Positions 1 to 7,312 are shown, numbered from the stretch's first letter. The stretch: DNA of 14,002 nucleotides from Haemophilus parainfluenzae (GCA_018381425.1 JAGZRY010000027.1:1-14002), one strand, 5' to 3'. The notes: generated by a model from the sequence alone, not told the origin. Made by a program: numbers and translations.

Positions 1-89
1 CCTCTTTAGCAAAGAGGGGTAGGGGAGATTTACTCGCTTCGCTCGCACTTCGTGCTGTTGCTAAAGCAACGTTCAAACGCAAGCGTTTG
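1..89. repeat. cluster of intergenic stem-loops
   Basis: Three perfect inverted repeats and one shorter one are packed into 89 bases. CCTCTTT (1-7) pairs with AAAGAGG (11-17). GCAC (45-48) pairs with GTGC (52-55) across TTC. GTTGCT (57-62) pairs with AGCAAC (65-70). CAAACGC (74-80) pairs with GCGTTTG (83-89). No coding potential is apparent. It may be a Haemophilus intergenic dyad element or a transcript-processing or attenuation structure. The upstream gene lies outside the window, so I cannot tell whether this is its 3' region. Confidence 0.55.
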
Positions 90-120
90 TGGCAGAAGTG
101 AAAACAGAGAAATATAAAAG

Positions 121-687
121 ATGATTAAGAAACCATATTCAATAATTTTTATTTGCGTATTGTTAATAATAGGTTGTACGAATAGTAATTCCGTTGTTCA
201 AAAACAAATAACACATATACGTTTTTTTGATAATTCTATTCATGTTCAGATAAATGAAAAACTGTATCATTTAAAGAGCAAAGATAAGAAAACAATACAA
301 CAATTTAAAGAATTTTATGATAGTTACCATTATAAAGTATCTAAACAAGCTTTAAACCTGCAAATACTAACGCAAAGTTCTAATGAGCTTATATACTCAC
401 TTTTTATTGATAAAAATCTATTAAGTGATGATGACTTAATCAAATTAAAAAAAGTATATCAAGCTGAAGCTTATGAAAAACAATATATAAAAGTAACATT
501 CTTGGCTGATGCTGAGACTTTTTATGGTTTAAATAATTTAACTGATGAATATAAATTAGATACCCCACTACCAATAGTAGTAACTGACAAAAGACCTTTT
601 TTTGAAACTGGTAACGGTCAATTGTTATTTATTTTAACAATGCCAGTTTGGGTACCATTTGCATTAGTATTTGGTTTAAAGCCTTAA
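121..687 (+). CDS. predicted lipoprotein, unknown function
   Basis: This 188-aa protein begins with a short basic n-region (MIKK), a hydrophobic stretch, and a lipobox-like LIIGC with Cys at residue 19, so it is probably a lipid-anchored envelope protein processed by signal peptidase II. The middle is polar and Lys/Tyr-rich with no motif I recognise. The last 25 residues are hydrophobic and Pro/Phe-rich, possibly a second membrane contact. The start codon follows an A-rich stretch with no good Shine-Dalgarno sequence. It ends 42 bases before glyS on the same strand. It is much more AT-rich than glyS, which suggests acquired or fast-evolving DNA. The function is unknown. Confidence 0.7.
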   Translation: MIKKPYSIIFICVLLIIGCTNSNSVVQKQITHIRFFDNSIHVQINEKLYHLKSKDKKTIQQFKEFYDSYHYKVSKQALNLQILTQSSNELIYSLFIDKNLLSDDDLIKLKKVYQAEAYEKQYIKVTFLADAETFYGLNNLTDEYKLDTPLPIVVTDKRPFFETGNGQLLFILTMPVWVPFALVFGLKP

Positions 688-729
688 TATTTATAATGAT
701 ATAAATTATGTTTACATAGAGACTCCAAA

Positions 730-2796
730 ATGACAACCCAAAACTTCCTAGTAGAAATCGGCACGGAAGAGCTGCCACCAAAAGCTCTCAAAACATTAGC
801 GACCTCTTTTGCGGATAACGTTGAAGCGGAGTTAAACCAAGCGGGTTTATCATTCGACAAGATCGAATGGTTTGCGGCACCGCGTCGTTTGGCGGTGAAA
901 GTGTTGAACTTAGCCACACAGCAACCAAGCAAAGAAATCGAAAAACGCGGACCTGCAGTGTCTGCAGCCTTTGATGCGGAAGGTAAACCAACAAAAGCAG
1001 CTGAAGGCTGGGCGCGCGGTTGTGGTATTACCGTTGAGCAAGCAGAACGCATTTCAACTGATAAAGGTGAATGGTTAGTTCATCGTGCAAAAATTGAGGG
1101 GCAGCCAACCAAAAACTTACTTAACGACATTGTGGCAAATGCGTTGGCGAAATTGCCAATTCCAAAACCAATGCGTTGGGCTGACAAAACCGTGCAGTTT
1201 ATCCGTCCGGTTCACACCGTAACTATGTTATTGGGTGATGAGTTAATTGAAGGTGAAATTTTAGGTGTAGCAAGCGCACGCACCATCCGCGGTCACCGTT
1301 TCTTAGGTGAAAAAGAATTTGAAATTCAACATGCCGACCAATATCCGCAATTATTGCGTGAAAAAGGATCTGTGGTAGCCGATTTCAACGAGCGTAAAGC
1401 AGAAATTTTGGCAAAATCTCAAGCAAAAGCGACCGCACTTGGCGGCGTGGCTGACATTGAAGAAAGCTTGCTTGAAGAAGTGACTTCGTTGGTTGAATAT
1501 CCAAACGTCTTAGCGGCGAAATTCGAAGAACGTTTCTTAGCGGTGCCTGCGGAAGCCTTGGTTTACACTATGAAAGGCGACCAAAAATATTTCCCAATTT
1601 ATGATAAAGACGGCAAATTATTACCGCACTTTATTTTTGTCTCGAACATCAACCCAGAAGATCCAACTGCGATTATCGAAGGGAACGAAAAAGTGGTTCG
1701 CCCACGTTTAACCGATGCGGAATTCTTCTTCAAAACTGACTTAAAACAAAAACTGGTGGATCGTTTACCGCGTTTAGAAACCGTGTTGTTCCAACAACAA
1801 CTCGGTACATTGAAAGATAAAACTGACCGTATTGAACAACTTGCAGGTGAAATTGCAAAACAAATCGGTGCAGATGAAGTGAAAGCAAAACGTGCAGGTT
1901 TACTGTCAAAATGTGACTTGATGACCAACATGGTATTTGAATTCACCGATACGCAAGGTGTAATGGGTATGCATTACGCTCGTCATGATGGTGAAGATGA
2001 AGAAGTGGCAGCGGCGTTAAACGAGCAATATATGCCACGCTTTGCGGGTGATGAATTACCTAAATCTTTGGTGGCAAGTGCAGTCGCTTTAGCGGATAAA
2101 TTTGACACCTTAACGGGGATATTCGGTATCGGACAAGCGCCGAAAGGCAGTGCCGACCCATTTGCATTACGCCGCGCAGCGTTAGGCGCATTACGTATTA
2201 TCGTTGAGAAAAACTTGCCGTTGGATTTGGAAGATTTAGTGAAAAAATCCACCGCACTTTTCGGTGATAAACTCACTAATAAAAATGTGGTTGCTGATGT
2301 CGTGGATTTTATGCTAGGTCGTTTCCGTGCATGGTATCAAGATGAAGGCATTGCAGTGGATGTGATTCAAGCGGTATTGGCGCGTCGTCCAACCCGTCCG
2401 GCTGATTTTGATGCGCGCGTGCGTGCGGTATCACACTTCCGTACTTTAGATTCAGCAGAAGCGTTAGCAGCTGCAAATAAACGTGTCAGCAACATCTTAA
2501 CGAAAGCGGATGCTGCAATTGGCGAGATTAATTTGACCGATTGCGTAGAACCAGCAGAAAAAGCCCTTGCTGAAGCGGTACTTGCATTACGCAGCGAAGT
2601 ACAACCACTTATCGCACAAGGCGATTACACCGCAGTATTAGATAAATTAGCGAACTTACGCGCACCGGTAGATAGTTTCTTTGATAACGTAATGGTAAAT
2701 GCTGAAGATCCAGCATTACGCCAAAACCGCTTAGCGATTTTAAACACGTTGCAAGGCTTATTCTTACAAGTGGCGGATATTTCGGTATTGCAATAA
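730..2796 (+). CDS. glyS: glycyl-tRNA synthetase beta subunit
   Basis: GlyS is the beta chain of the bacterial alpha2-beta2 glycyl-tRNA synthetase. It works in the cytoplasm with GlyQ to charge tRNA-Gly, and the beta chain supplies most of the tRNA contacts. The 688-aa length fits the family. The N-terminus [16 protein letters not shown] is the GlyS signature, and the C-terminal third containing [16 protein letters not shown] is the anticodon-binding region. The protein reads almost identically to the H. influenzae one as I remember it. Start: ATG at 730, preceded by a weak GAGAC. glyQ is not in the window and is presumably upstream. A strong terminator follows. Three uptake 9-mers lie in the gene. 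Confidence 0.97.
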   Translation: MTTQNFLVEIGTEELPPKALKTLATSFADNVEAELNQAGLSFDKIEWFAAPRRLAVKVLNLATQQPSKEIEKRGPAVSAAFDAEGKPTKAAEGWARGCGITVEQAERISTDKGEWLVHRAKIEGQPTKNLLNDIVANALAKLPIPKPMRWADKTVQFIRPVHTVTMLLGDELIEGEILGVASARTIRGHRFLGEKEFEIQHADQYPQLLREKGSVVADFNERKAEILAKSQAKATALGGVADIEESLLEEVTSLVEYPNVLAAKFEERFLAVPAEALVYTMKGDQKYFPIYDKDGKLLPHFIFVSNINPEDPTAIIEGNEKVVRPRLTDAEFFFKTDLKQKLVDRLPRLETVLFQQQLGTLKDKTDRIEQLAGEIAKQIGADEVKAKRAGLLSKCDLMTNMVFEFTDTQGVMGMHYARHDGEDEEVAAALNEQYMPRFAGDELPKSLVASAVALADKFDTLTGIFGIGQAPKGSADPFALRRAALGALRIIVEKNLPLDLEDLVKKSTALFGDKLTNKNVVADVVDFMLGRFRAWYQDEGIAVDVIQAVLARRPTRPADFDARVRAVSHFRTLDSAEALAAANKRVSNILTKADAAIGEINLTDCVEPAEKALAEAVLALRSEVQPLIAQGDYTAVLDKLANLRAPVDSFFDNVMVNAEDPALRQNRLAILNTLQGLFLQVADISVLQ
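1432..1440 (-). repeat. DNA uptake signal sequence core
   Basis: ACCGCACTT, the complement of the Haemophilus uptake core AAGTGCGGT, lies inside glyS. Confidence 0.85.
1623..1631 (-). repeat. DNA uptake signal sequence core
   Basis: ACCGCACTT inside glyS, followed by the T-rich tract typical of the extended uptake signal. Confidence 0.85.
2251..2259 (-). repeat. DNA uptake signal sequence core
   Basis: ACCGCACTT inside glyS, again followed by a T-rich stretch. Confidence 0.85.
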
Positions 2797-2804
2797 TAGA
2801 TCTA

Positions 2805-2839
2805 AAAAGGATGGTCAATTTTCCAACGACCATCCTTTT
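2805..2839 (+). terminator. glyS rho-independent terminator
   Basis: A perfect 12-bp stem pairs AAAAGGATGGTC (2805-2816) with GACCATCCTTTT (2828-2839) around an 11-base loop. It starts 8 bases after the glyS stop codon and its 3' arm ends in four T. The A/T ends are symmetrical, so it could also stop transcription from the other strand. Confidence 0.9.
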
Positions 2840-2844
2840 GTATA

Positions 2845-2873
2845 TAGACTTCAACGGATTATTTCTCTATAAT
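2845..2873 (+). promoter_or_regulatory. promoter of the tRNA gene
   Basis: A consensus -10 box TATAAT (2868-2873) lies 17 bp after TAGACT (2845-2850), which matches TTGACA at four of six positions. The predicted start near 2880 is a few bases before the mature tRNA 5' end. Confidence 0.7.
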
Positions 2874-2874
2874 C

Positions 2875-2883
2875 ACCGCACTT
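2875..2883 (-). repeat. DNA uptake signal sequence core
   Basis: ACCGCACTT sits between the tRNA -10 box and the first base of the mature tRNA. Confidence 0.85.
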
Positions 2884-2884
2884 T

Positions 2885-2961
2885 CCCCCCTTAGCTCAGT
2901 CGGTTAGAGCAGGCGACTCATAATCGCTTGGTCACTGGTTCAAGTCCGGTAGGGGGGACCA
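2885..2961 (+). tRNA. tRNA with CAU anticodon, probably tRNA-Ile2
   Basis: A complete cloverleaf is visible. The acceptor stem CCCCCCT (2885-2891) pairs with AGGGGGG (2951-2957), followed by discriminator A and encoded CCA. The D-arm is GCTC/GAGC. The anticodon stem GGCGA/TCGCT encloses the loop CTCATAA with anticodon CAT. The T-arm is ACTGG/CCGGT around TTCAAGT. The body closely resembles E. coli ileX, so it is more likely the minor tRNA-Ile, whose C34 becomes lysidine through TilS to read AUA, than a tRNA-Met. Automated annotation may label it tRNA-Met. Its 3' end is the integration site of the downstream element. Confidence 0.93.
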
Positions 2962-2963
2962 TT
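2955..2963 (+). other. probable attL core
   Basis: GGGACCATT spans the last bases of the tRNA and recurs at 12494-12502. The wider match is GGTAGGG followed by GGGACCATT here against GGTAGGGACCATT at the right end, a difference of three G. Confidence 0.6.
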
Positions 2964-3073
2964 CGACTTGTCAAATAACGTCTTTTCTGTCAAAAAACAT
3001 CATAAAAACAGCATTTTAGAATCAATCTTATTGTTGTTTTTGTCTTTTATTGTTTGTCATTGTTCGTTTTTAT

Positions 3074-3122
3074 TGTTCCCTTAAATGTTCCCTCTTTATG
3101 AAGGAACAAAAACGAGGGAACA
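3074..3122. promoter_or_regulatory. left integrase arm-type sites
   Basis: TGTTCCC occurs at 3074-3080 and 3086-3092, 12 bp apart, followed by inverted GGAACA (3103-3108) and GGGAACA (3116-3122). The same direct pair with the same 12-bp spacing occurs at the right end. The sites also overlap the region where the integrase promoter should lie, so they could be autoregulatory. Confidence 0.65.
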
Positions 3123-3159
3123 GAAGAACGGTAAATTTTTATTTATTAGGGTTTGAACA

Positions 3160-4386
3160 ATGGCTAGAGACTTTTCAAAAAAATTCACTGATTCTTATAT
3201 TCATGGAATTAAACCAACCGATAAAGAGCAACTATTTTCTGATAGGGATAATCTGTATTTATTGGTTAAACCAACTGGAGCCAAAATATGGCGATTCATT
3301 TACACTCACCCAACAACCAAAAAACGCATTAAAAAATCTTTTGGAAACTATCCATCAATTCCACTTGCTTTCGCTAGGGATAAGGCTCGTATATGGTGCG
3401 GGCTATTGGCACAAGGTATAGATCCTGCTGAAGAAGAACGTATGCAGCAAGAGGAGAAAGAGAAGAAATCTGTGACCTTTAAGAGCTTGCTATGCTATGG
3501 CGTGATAAACGATTAAAGAAGGGGGAGTTAAAAGAAAATAGTATTGAGAAAGCTTATAGAAGAGTAGAGCTTTATTTGTTTGATAGATTTAATTTTTCTA
3601 GATTGTTAGCTAAAAATATTAATTTGAGCATCTTTTGATGATGCTCTACTTCCCATAGAGGGAACAGATACGTGCGATAAGTTATGCATTGCAATAAAAC
3701 AAATATTTGATAATGCGATTGATGAAGGCGTGTTAGAAAATAATCCTTTTACAAGATTATCCAAAAGATTTAAAAAGCCAATTACTAAGAATTTTCCATC
3801 AATACCGCCTAAGGAATTACCACGGGTATTTGCTAAACTTAATTTATCTAATGCAAAGATAGCGACAAAATGCCTTATTGAATTTCAGTTGCTCACTATC
3901 TTGAGGGCCAGTGAAGCAGTGAAGATAGAGTGGAGTGATATAAATTGGGAAGAAAAGGCTCTACATATTCCCGCTGAACGAATGAAAGGCGGTAAGCGTC
4001 CGCATAGTGTACCTTTATCTAGTCAGGCATTGCGAATTCTAGAGTGTATGCGTGAAATAAATGGCCATCGCAGATTTGTTTTTACTAGTTATATTGCACC
4101 ATGGAATAAACCAATGAATAGCCAAACCGTTAACAAGACTTTAAGAGATCTTGGATTTACTGGCGAATTAGTTGGGCATGGTTTTCGTGGTATCGCCAGC
4201 ACTTATTTGCATGAATTAGATTGTTTTTCTTATGAAGCGGTTGAGTGGTGTTTATCTCATGAAACGCGTAATGAAGTTCGTAAAGCCTACGATAAATCGA
4301 AGAAATGGCGTTCTAGACAAGAGATTATGCAGACGTGGGGAGATTATGCTGAGCAGTGCAAGGTTCAAGCCTTGCGGATGAGTTAG
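3160..4386 (+). pseudogene. P4-type tyrosine integrase, two frameshifts
   Basis: The protein would insert and excise the element at the tRNA. The N-terminal 110 residues are the DUF4102-type arm-binding domain (LYLLVKPTGAKIWRF, KKSFGNYPSIPLAFAR). The C-terminal part has the catalytic set: Arg near 3904 (LRASEA), Lys in RMKGGKR, HGFR near 4177, His in CLSHE and Tyr near 4288. The first frame ends at TAA 3514-3516. Homologous sequence (LWRDKRLKKGELKEN) continues in another frame from about 3492 to 3635, then returns to the first frame after an extra T in 3633-3636 (FDDALLPIEG). The net shift is zero, and the repaired length of 408 aa is normal for the family. It is probably inactive unless these are assembly errors. 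RBS: TTAGGG before the ATG. Confidence 0.9.
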
Positions 4387-4393
4387 CATTATG

Positions 4394-4414
4394 GGGCGGA
4401 TATTCCGCCCTTTA
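4394..4414. terminator. terminator between convergent integrase and small exported protein gene
   Basis: GGGCGGA (4394-4400) pairs perfectly with TCCGCCC (4404-4410) around a 3-base loop and is followed by TTTATT. It starts 8 bases after the integrase stop codon and directly abuts the stop of the convergent gene, so it can serve both. Confidence 0.75.
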
Positions 4415-4681
4415 TTCTTCCTCGCATTCATCTTCATCTAAACAATCTTCATCATAATAAGGCTCAATATATCCATCTTTTACCGCTTTCGCCTTTTGTT
4501 GTTCCTCTTCCTTGTCTTTGTAATGTTTAACTACTCGATAGACAACATAAGCGGCAACGGCTTTTTTAATTATTCCGCTAGATTTCTTTTTCTGTGCTGC
4601 AATAGCTGGATTCACAGAACTTGTAGCTATACCTAGCACAAAGAAATAAGTTAAAGCCTGTTTAATCATTGATGAAGCCAT
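4412..4681 (-). CDS. small exported protein with acidic Cys-containing tail
   Basis: This 89-aa protein has a signal peptide: a short n-region, hydrophobic LTYFFVLGIA, then NPAIAAQ with likely cleavage after Ala28 or Ala29. The mature part of about 60 residues starts with KKK, continues as a basic amphipathic or hydrophobic helix (GIIKKAVAAYVVYRVVKHY), then a charged KDKEEEQQKAK segment, and ends in a very acidic tail with two Cys. I do not recognise a family. The start could also be Met5; neither ATG has a good ribosome site. An extended -10 promoter lies just upstream. Function is unknown; periplasmic or membrane-associated cargo is the safest reading. Confidence 0.65.
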   Translation of the reverse strand: MASSMIKQALTYFFVLGIATSSVNPAIAAQKKKSSGIIKKAVAAYVVYRVVKHYKDKEEEQQKAKAVKDGYIEPYYDEDCLDEDECEEE

Positions 4682-4706
4682 GCTTTTACTGGTTTTCTAT
4701 GAGTTT

Positions 4707-4715
4707 ATTATATCA
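4707..4715 (-). promoter_or_regulatory. extended -10 promoter of the small exported protein gene
   Basis: On the minus strand this reads TGATATAAT, a consensus -10 with the TGn extension. TTGTAG lies 15 bp upstream as a poor -35. The predicted RNA starts only about 20 bases before the ATG. Confidence 0.6.
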
Positions 4716-4835
4716 AAATCGCAAGCCCTACAATTCCTAAAATCCTATTTTCCCCTGGATTTTTCCGATTATTTTCGCTTATGAAACATCGCACCCCTCG
4801 CACGCCCGCACGCTTTTACTTGATACCTCATTTTT

Positions 4836-4944
4836 AACGCAAGCCTCGGCAAGCTCTTACCCTTGGTTAATACTGGCTTTTCTTGATATTTTTAAACCGC
4901 AATCATTAACGCAAATCAACGCAAACTAACGCAAAATTTGCGTT
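4836..4944. repeat. AACGCAA iterons, possible origin or operator
   Basis: AACGCAAA occurs at 4908-4915 and 4918-4925, with a third copy at 4928-4935. The exact 10-bp period puts them on one DNA face. An inverted copy TTTGCGTT follows at 4937-4944, forming a perfect dyad with the third copy. An outlying AACGCAA lies at 4836-4842. Such helically phased arrays are typical of replication-initiator or repressor binding sites. Confidence 0.7.
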
Positions 4945-5046
4945 AAAAATTCTGCTTTTTAGTGATTTTTGACAAATGAAAATCGGACAGTTTAGAAAGC
5001 GTTACACAAAGTCCGGTTAAATATGCCACTATATTTCTCCTAATTA

Positions 5047-5108
5047 TGTGAATCCATTCCTCACAACCCCCGCCGAATGCATACCAAACGCATATTTTCT
5101 ATTATAAA
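5047..5108 (+). promoter_or_regulatory. possible activator-dependent promoter of the capsid operon
   Basis: A dyad TGTG (5047-5050) N11 CACA (5062-5065) is centred about 59 bp before the start expected from a TATAAA box at 5103-5108, with no recognisable -35. P2-type late promoters bound by Ogr/Delta have a TGT-N12-ACA dyad near -55. Here the spacing is one base longer, so this is suggestive only. Confidence 0.3.
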
Positions 5109-5167
5109 AATCGTTCCACAGAGTACCGCACGGACATCACAATAACTACATTTTATAGGTAAGAAAA

Positions 5168-5386
5168 ATGCAAGAAACCCAAACGAAAGAACGTTTTTTA
5201 CGGATTGATGCCGTAATTGAATTAACAGGGCTTGCGCGTTCTACTATTTACGAAAAAACACGATTAAACCAATTTCCACAGCCCGTAGATTTGGGCGGGA
5301 ATAAGAAAGCATGGCTAGAAAGTGAAGTAAATAAATGGATGCAAGAGCGCATTGAACAACGAAACCAAAAAACAGCAGGAAAATAA
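5168..5386 (+). CDS. AlpA-family regulator, first copy
   Basis: This 72-aa protein fits the AlpA/MerR-like winged helix-turn-helix family. FLRIDAVIELTGLARSTIYE (residues 10-29) is the helix-turn-helix, FPQPVDLGGNKKAW is the family wing, and ESEVNKWMQERI is the last helix. Members bind DNA near integrase genes and act as activators or excisionase-like factors. It is the first gene of the capsid operon, and its 3' end carries the AGGA ribosome site of the next gene, whose ATG follows the stop by one base. RBS: AGGTAAG before the ATG. It differs clearly from the second AlpA-like protein at 8980. Confidence 0.88.
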   Translation: MQETQTKERFLRIDAVIELTGLARSTIYEKTRLNQFPQPVDLGGNKKAWLESEVNKWMQERIEQRNQKTAGK

Positions 5387-5387
5387 A

Positions 5388-6074
5388 ATGAAACTACAAA
5401 ACCCACAAATTCAAGAAAAAATGACCGCACTTTTAGAGCAGTTTAATAATCAGAAAGAGATGCTAATCATGATTGATCGTGAATTAGCCGCCTTACACAT
5501 GCAACAAGCTAAAAACACCGCCACGATTGCCGCAGTTAAATCTGAGTATGAACAAGAAGCCGCAGCAATTAAGGTTAAATTTGAGCAAAGCCATGAGTTA
5601 GCACTTGATGACTATACTTTAATTCAAAGAGCCAAAGCCGAATTAAAAGCTCGCCTTGATTTCTTCACTGCAACTGGAGAAGAGTTGGAAGAAAAAATCT
5701 ATCAAAAATCTGAGCAAGTTTTTACAGCTAAAGCGCAGTTATTGACAACGCGAAAACATTTAATTTTTAGTTATGGTGAAGCGTTAGCAAATGAATTTAT
5801 TCAGCAACATATCGAACAAATCACCTTGTTTAGAAGCTTAATCGTGAATGGTATTGAATATGATCCAATAACAGAAAAAGATGGCAAAGATGTATTTAAT
5901 GAAATACTCATTAAGAAATTATCTGATTTTGATAATTCATTACCCGATGAATTTAAATTGCCAACGCTTAATCTACAACAAGATTGGAAACCTAAAACCC
6001 CAACCCAAAAACATGTTGATAGCTTTAAACCTCAATCAGATAAAGGGTTTAAACGTTTATTAAATAATTTCTAG
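5388..6074 (+). CDS. coiled-coil protein upstream of capsid, possible scaffold or Sid-like factor
   Basis: This 228-aa protein is almost wholly helical. Residues 1-130 are Glu/Lys/Gln/Ala-rich with long predicted coiled coils, and the C-terminus is a polar, Pro-containing tail (WKPKTPTQKHVDSFKPQ). It directly precedes the capsid gene, the place the scaffold gene O has before N in P2. In length and helical make-up it also recalls P4 Sid (about 244 aa), which cages P2 procapsids to make them small. I cannot align it, so both are hypotheses. I chose ATG 5388 because AGGA lies just before it; an in-frame ATG at 5352 would overlap the AlpA-like gene. One uptake 9-mer lies near the start. Confidence 0.6.
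   Translation: MKLQNPQIQEKMTALLEQFNNQKEMLIMIDRELAALHMQQAKNTATIAAVKSEYEQEAAAIKVKFEQSHELALDDYTLIQRAKAELKARLDFFTATGEELEEKIYQKSEQVFTAKAQLLTTRKHLIFSYGEALANEFIQQHIEQITLFRSLIVNGIEYDPITEKDGKDVFNEILIKKLSDFDNSLPDEFKLPTLNLQQDWKPKTPTQKHVDSFKPQSDKGFKRLLNNF
5424..5432 (-). repeat. DNA uptake signal sequence core
   Basis: ACCGCACTT followed by TT, within the coiled-coil gene of the element. Confidence 0.85.
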
Positions 6075-6084
6075 GATAATAAAT

Positions 6085-7026
6085 ATGGAACGTATTACAA
6101 GTCAAAAATTCGCAGAATATAAAAATAAGTTAGGCGGTAACAATGCCGGTGAAAGTGAATATATGCACGATTTTGCCAAGATTGAATCTATTCTCAATGA
6201 GGGAATTCAAAATAATGCATTTTTACGCATGATTGACGTTAAATTCACCCCGCTTACCTTGAATCAAGCGCATGAATTATCCTTACCAGTGGTTAGTCGA
6301 ACCAATACAGATAATTCTGCTCGAGTGCCTAAAAATTATGTTCAAGCTGGCGTAGATTTTAATTGTCGACAAGTCAATTTTGATACCAAAATTTCTTATC
6401 GAGATTTAGATAAGTTTTCCGACGTAGATTTTGAAAAATCAATTAATGACAGCATGATCAGCGAATTCATGCAAAATATTATTATGATTGGTTTTAATGG
6501 GGAACGTTGGGCGGATGATAGTGATCCTGTACAAAACCCATTAGGGCAAGATGTGGCGAAGGGCTGGACGGCTCAACTTAAAGAAAAAGGGCAGATTATC
6601 AATGCTGCAACAGAACAAGGAGCAAGTATTAATCAATTAATTGCTAAAGCGCTTGATAAGTTGCCTGCTAAGCTTCGACATAGTGGTGAATTAATCGCTA
6701 TTTGTGGGGATAATTTGCTAGGCGGTGACTTTGTTAATGTGGCTTATTCTGATTTACAGAGCGCCAAAACAAACAACGTTATCATTTCTCAAAAGCTTAT
6801 CGGGGGATTAAAGGCAATCAATGTAAGCTATTTCCCAAAAAATGCGATTTTAGTTACTGCACTTTCTAATCTAGCCATTTATTTTAAAAAGGATAGTTCA
6901 CGTCTTTTCTTCCAGGATAAACCGCGTGAAAATGCACTTGAAGTATATTTTTCTACAAATCTTGATTTTCTACTAGGAAATCATTTACATGCGGTTTTAA
7001 TAGATGGCATTAGTACAGAGGCGTAA
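6085..7026 (+). CDS. P2 gpN-type major capsid protein
   Basis: The 313-aa protein matches the P2-family major capsid protein, an HK97-fold shell subunit, along its length. Conserved blocks include GFNGERWADDSDPVQNP followed by QDVAKGW (P2 has GFNG, SNPMLQDVAVGW), VIISQKLIGGL (P2 VIISQKRIGNL), YFPKNAILVTALSNLAIYF (P2 YFPADAMLITKLENLSIYY) and the ENALEVYFSTNLDFL region. It is about 45 residues shorter than P2 gpN (357 aa), with losses in the middle and C-terminus. The N-terminal arm is present. No protease, portal or terminase gene is nearby. It is 10 bases after the coiled-coil gene and 3 before the next, so it is in one operon. It appears intact. Confidence 0.9.
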   Translation: MERITSQKFAEYKNKLGGNNAGESEYMHDFAKIESILNEGIQNNAFLRMIDVKFTPLTLNQAHELSLPVVSRTNTDNSARVPKNYVQAGVDFNCRQVNFDTKISYRDLDKFSDVDFEKSINDSMISEFMQNIIMIGFNGERWADDSDPVQNPLGQDVAKGWTAQLKEKGQIINAATEQGASINQLIAKALDKLPAKLRHSGELIAICGDNLLGGDFVNVAYSDLQSAKTNNVIISQKLIGGLKAINVSYFPKNAILVTALSNLAIYFKKDSSRLFFQDKPRENALEVYFSTNLDFLLGNHLHAVLIDGISTEA

Positions 7027-7029
7027 TCT

Positions 7030-7272
7030 ATGACAGAGATAAAACAAGGCTCTTTTACCTTGCTTGAGTGCGCCGAAAGAATGTTAGAGGCAAGCCGAAC
7101 AATGACGATCTTTTGTATTGAAGAAGCAATAAAACAAGGGCATATTTCAGAAAATGATAAAATCGAACTCATGCTAGCCTTTGCGGATTTAATGGAAAAG
7201 GAAGCGCAAACATTCAAACAAAGCTTTAAGCGAACTCAAAGCGGCCAAAAAAGCGAGATCTTTAACTTTTAA
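7030..7272 (+). CDS. small helical protein of the capsid operon, unknown
   Basis: This 80-aa protein looks all-helical: FTLLECAERMLEASRTMTIF, then EEAIKQGHISENDKIELMLAFADLMEKEAQTF, with a basic Ser/Gln-rich tail. It starts 3 bases after the capsid stop codon, with GAGG inside the end of the capsid gene as ribosome site, so it is translationally linked. In P2 the gene after N encodes the small terminase, but I see no terminase features here. It could be a capsid-associated or assembly factor by position only. A terminator follows. Confidence 0.65.
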   Translation: MTEIKQGSFTLLECAERMLEASRTMTIFCIEEAIKQGHISENDKIELMLAFADLMEKEAQTFKQSFKRTQSGQKSEIFNF

Positions 7273-7278
7273 TTAATC

Positions 7279-7300
7279 GCCCCGAAAGGGGCTTTATTTT
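7279..7300 (+). terminator. terminator of the capsid operon
   Basis: GCCCC (7279-7283), a GAAA tetraloop, GGGGC (7288-7292), then TTTATTTT. It begins 6 bases after the stop codon of the 80-aa gene. Confidence 0.85.
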
Positions 7301-7312
7301 TATATTAAAACC

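Larger units (their letters stand above)
4682..5167. other. 486-bp non-coding control region of the element
   Basis: There is no convincing gene here. It holds the minus-strand promoter near 4707-4715, a GC-rich patch around 4790-4815, the AACGCAA iterons at 4836-4944, an imperfect inverted repeat ATCGGAC/GTCCGGT around 4982-5017, and a TGTG/CACA dyad at 5047-5065 ahead of a TATAAA box (5103-5108). Its place between the integrase block and the first rightward operon fits a combined replication-origin and regulatory region. Confidence 0.6.

Noticed and set aside
684..2276. Several open frames on the minus strand across glyS
   Set aside because: They are antisense to a well-conserved gene and have Ser/Arg-rich translations with no ribosome sites, typical shadows.
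3050..3421. Open frame of 123 codons overlapping the integrase start
   Set aside because: It runs through the TGTTCCC arm sites and out of frame with the clearly recognisable integrase.
3484..3640. Programmed frameshifting to make a full-length integrase
   Set aside because: Two shifts of opposite sign would be needed; the first site has no slippery heptamer, so mutation or sequence error is the simpler reading.
3660..3666. GGGAACA inside the integrase gene as another arm site
   Set aside because: It falls in conserved coding sequence (IEGTD) and has no partner at 12-bp spacing, so it is probably chance.
4774..4836. Short ORF starting at an ATG near 4780 in the control region
   Set aside because: Only 18 codons, no ribosome site, and composition set by the GC-rich patch.
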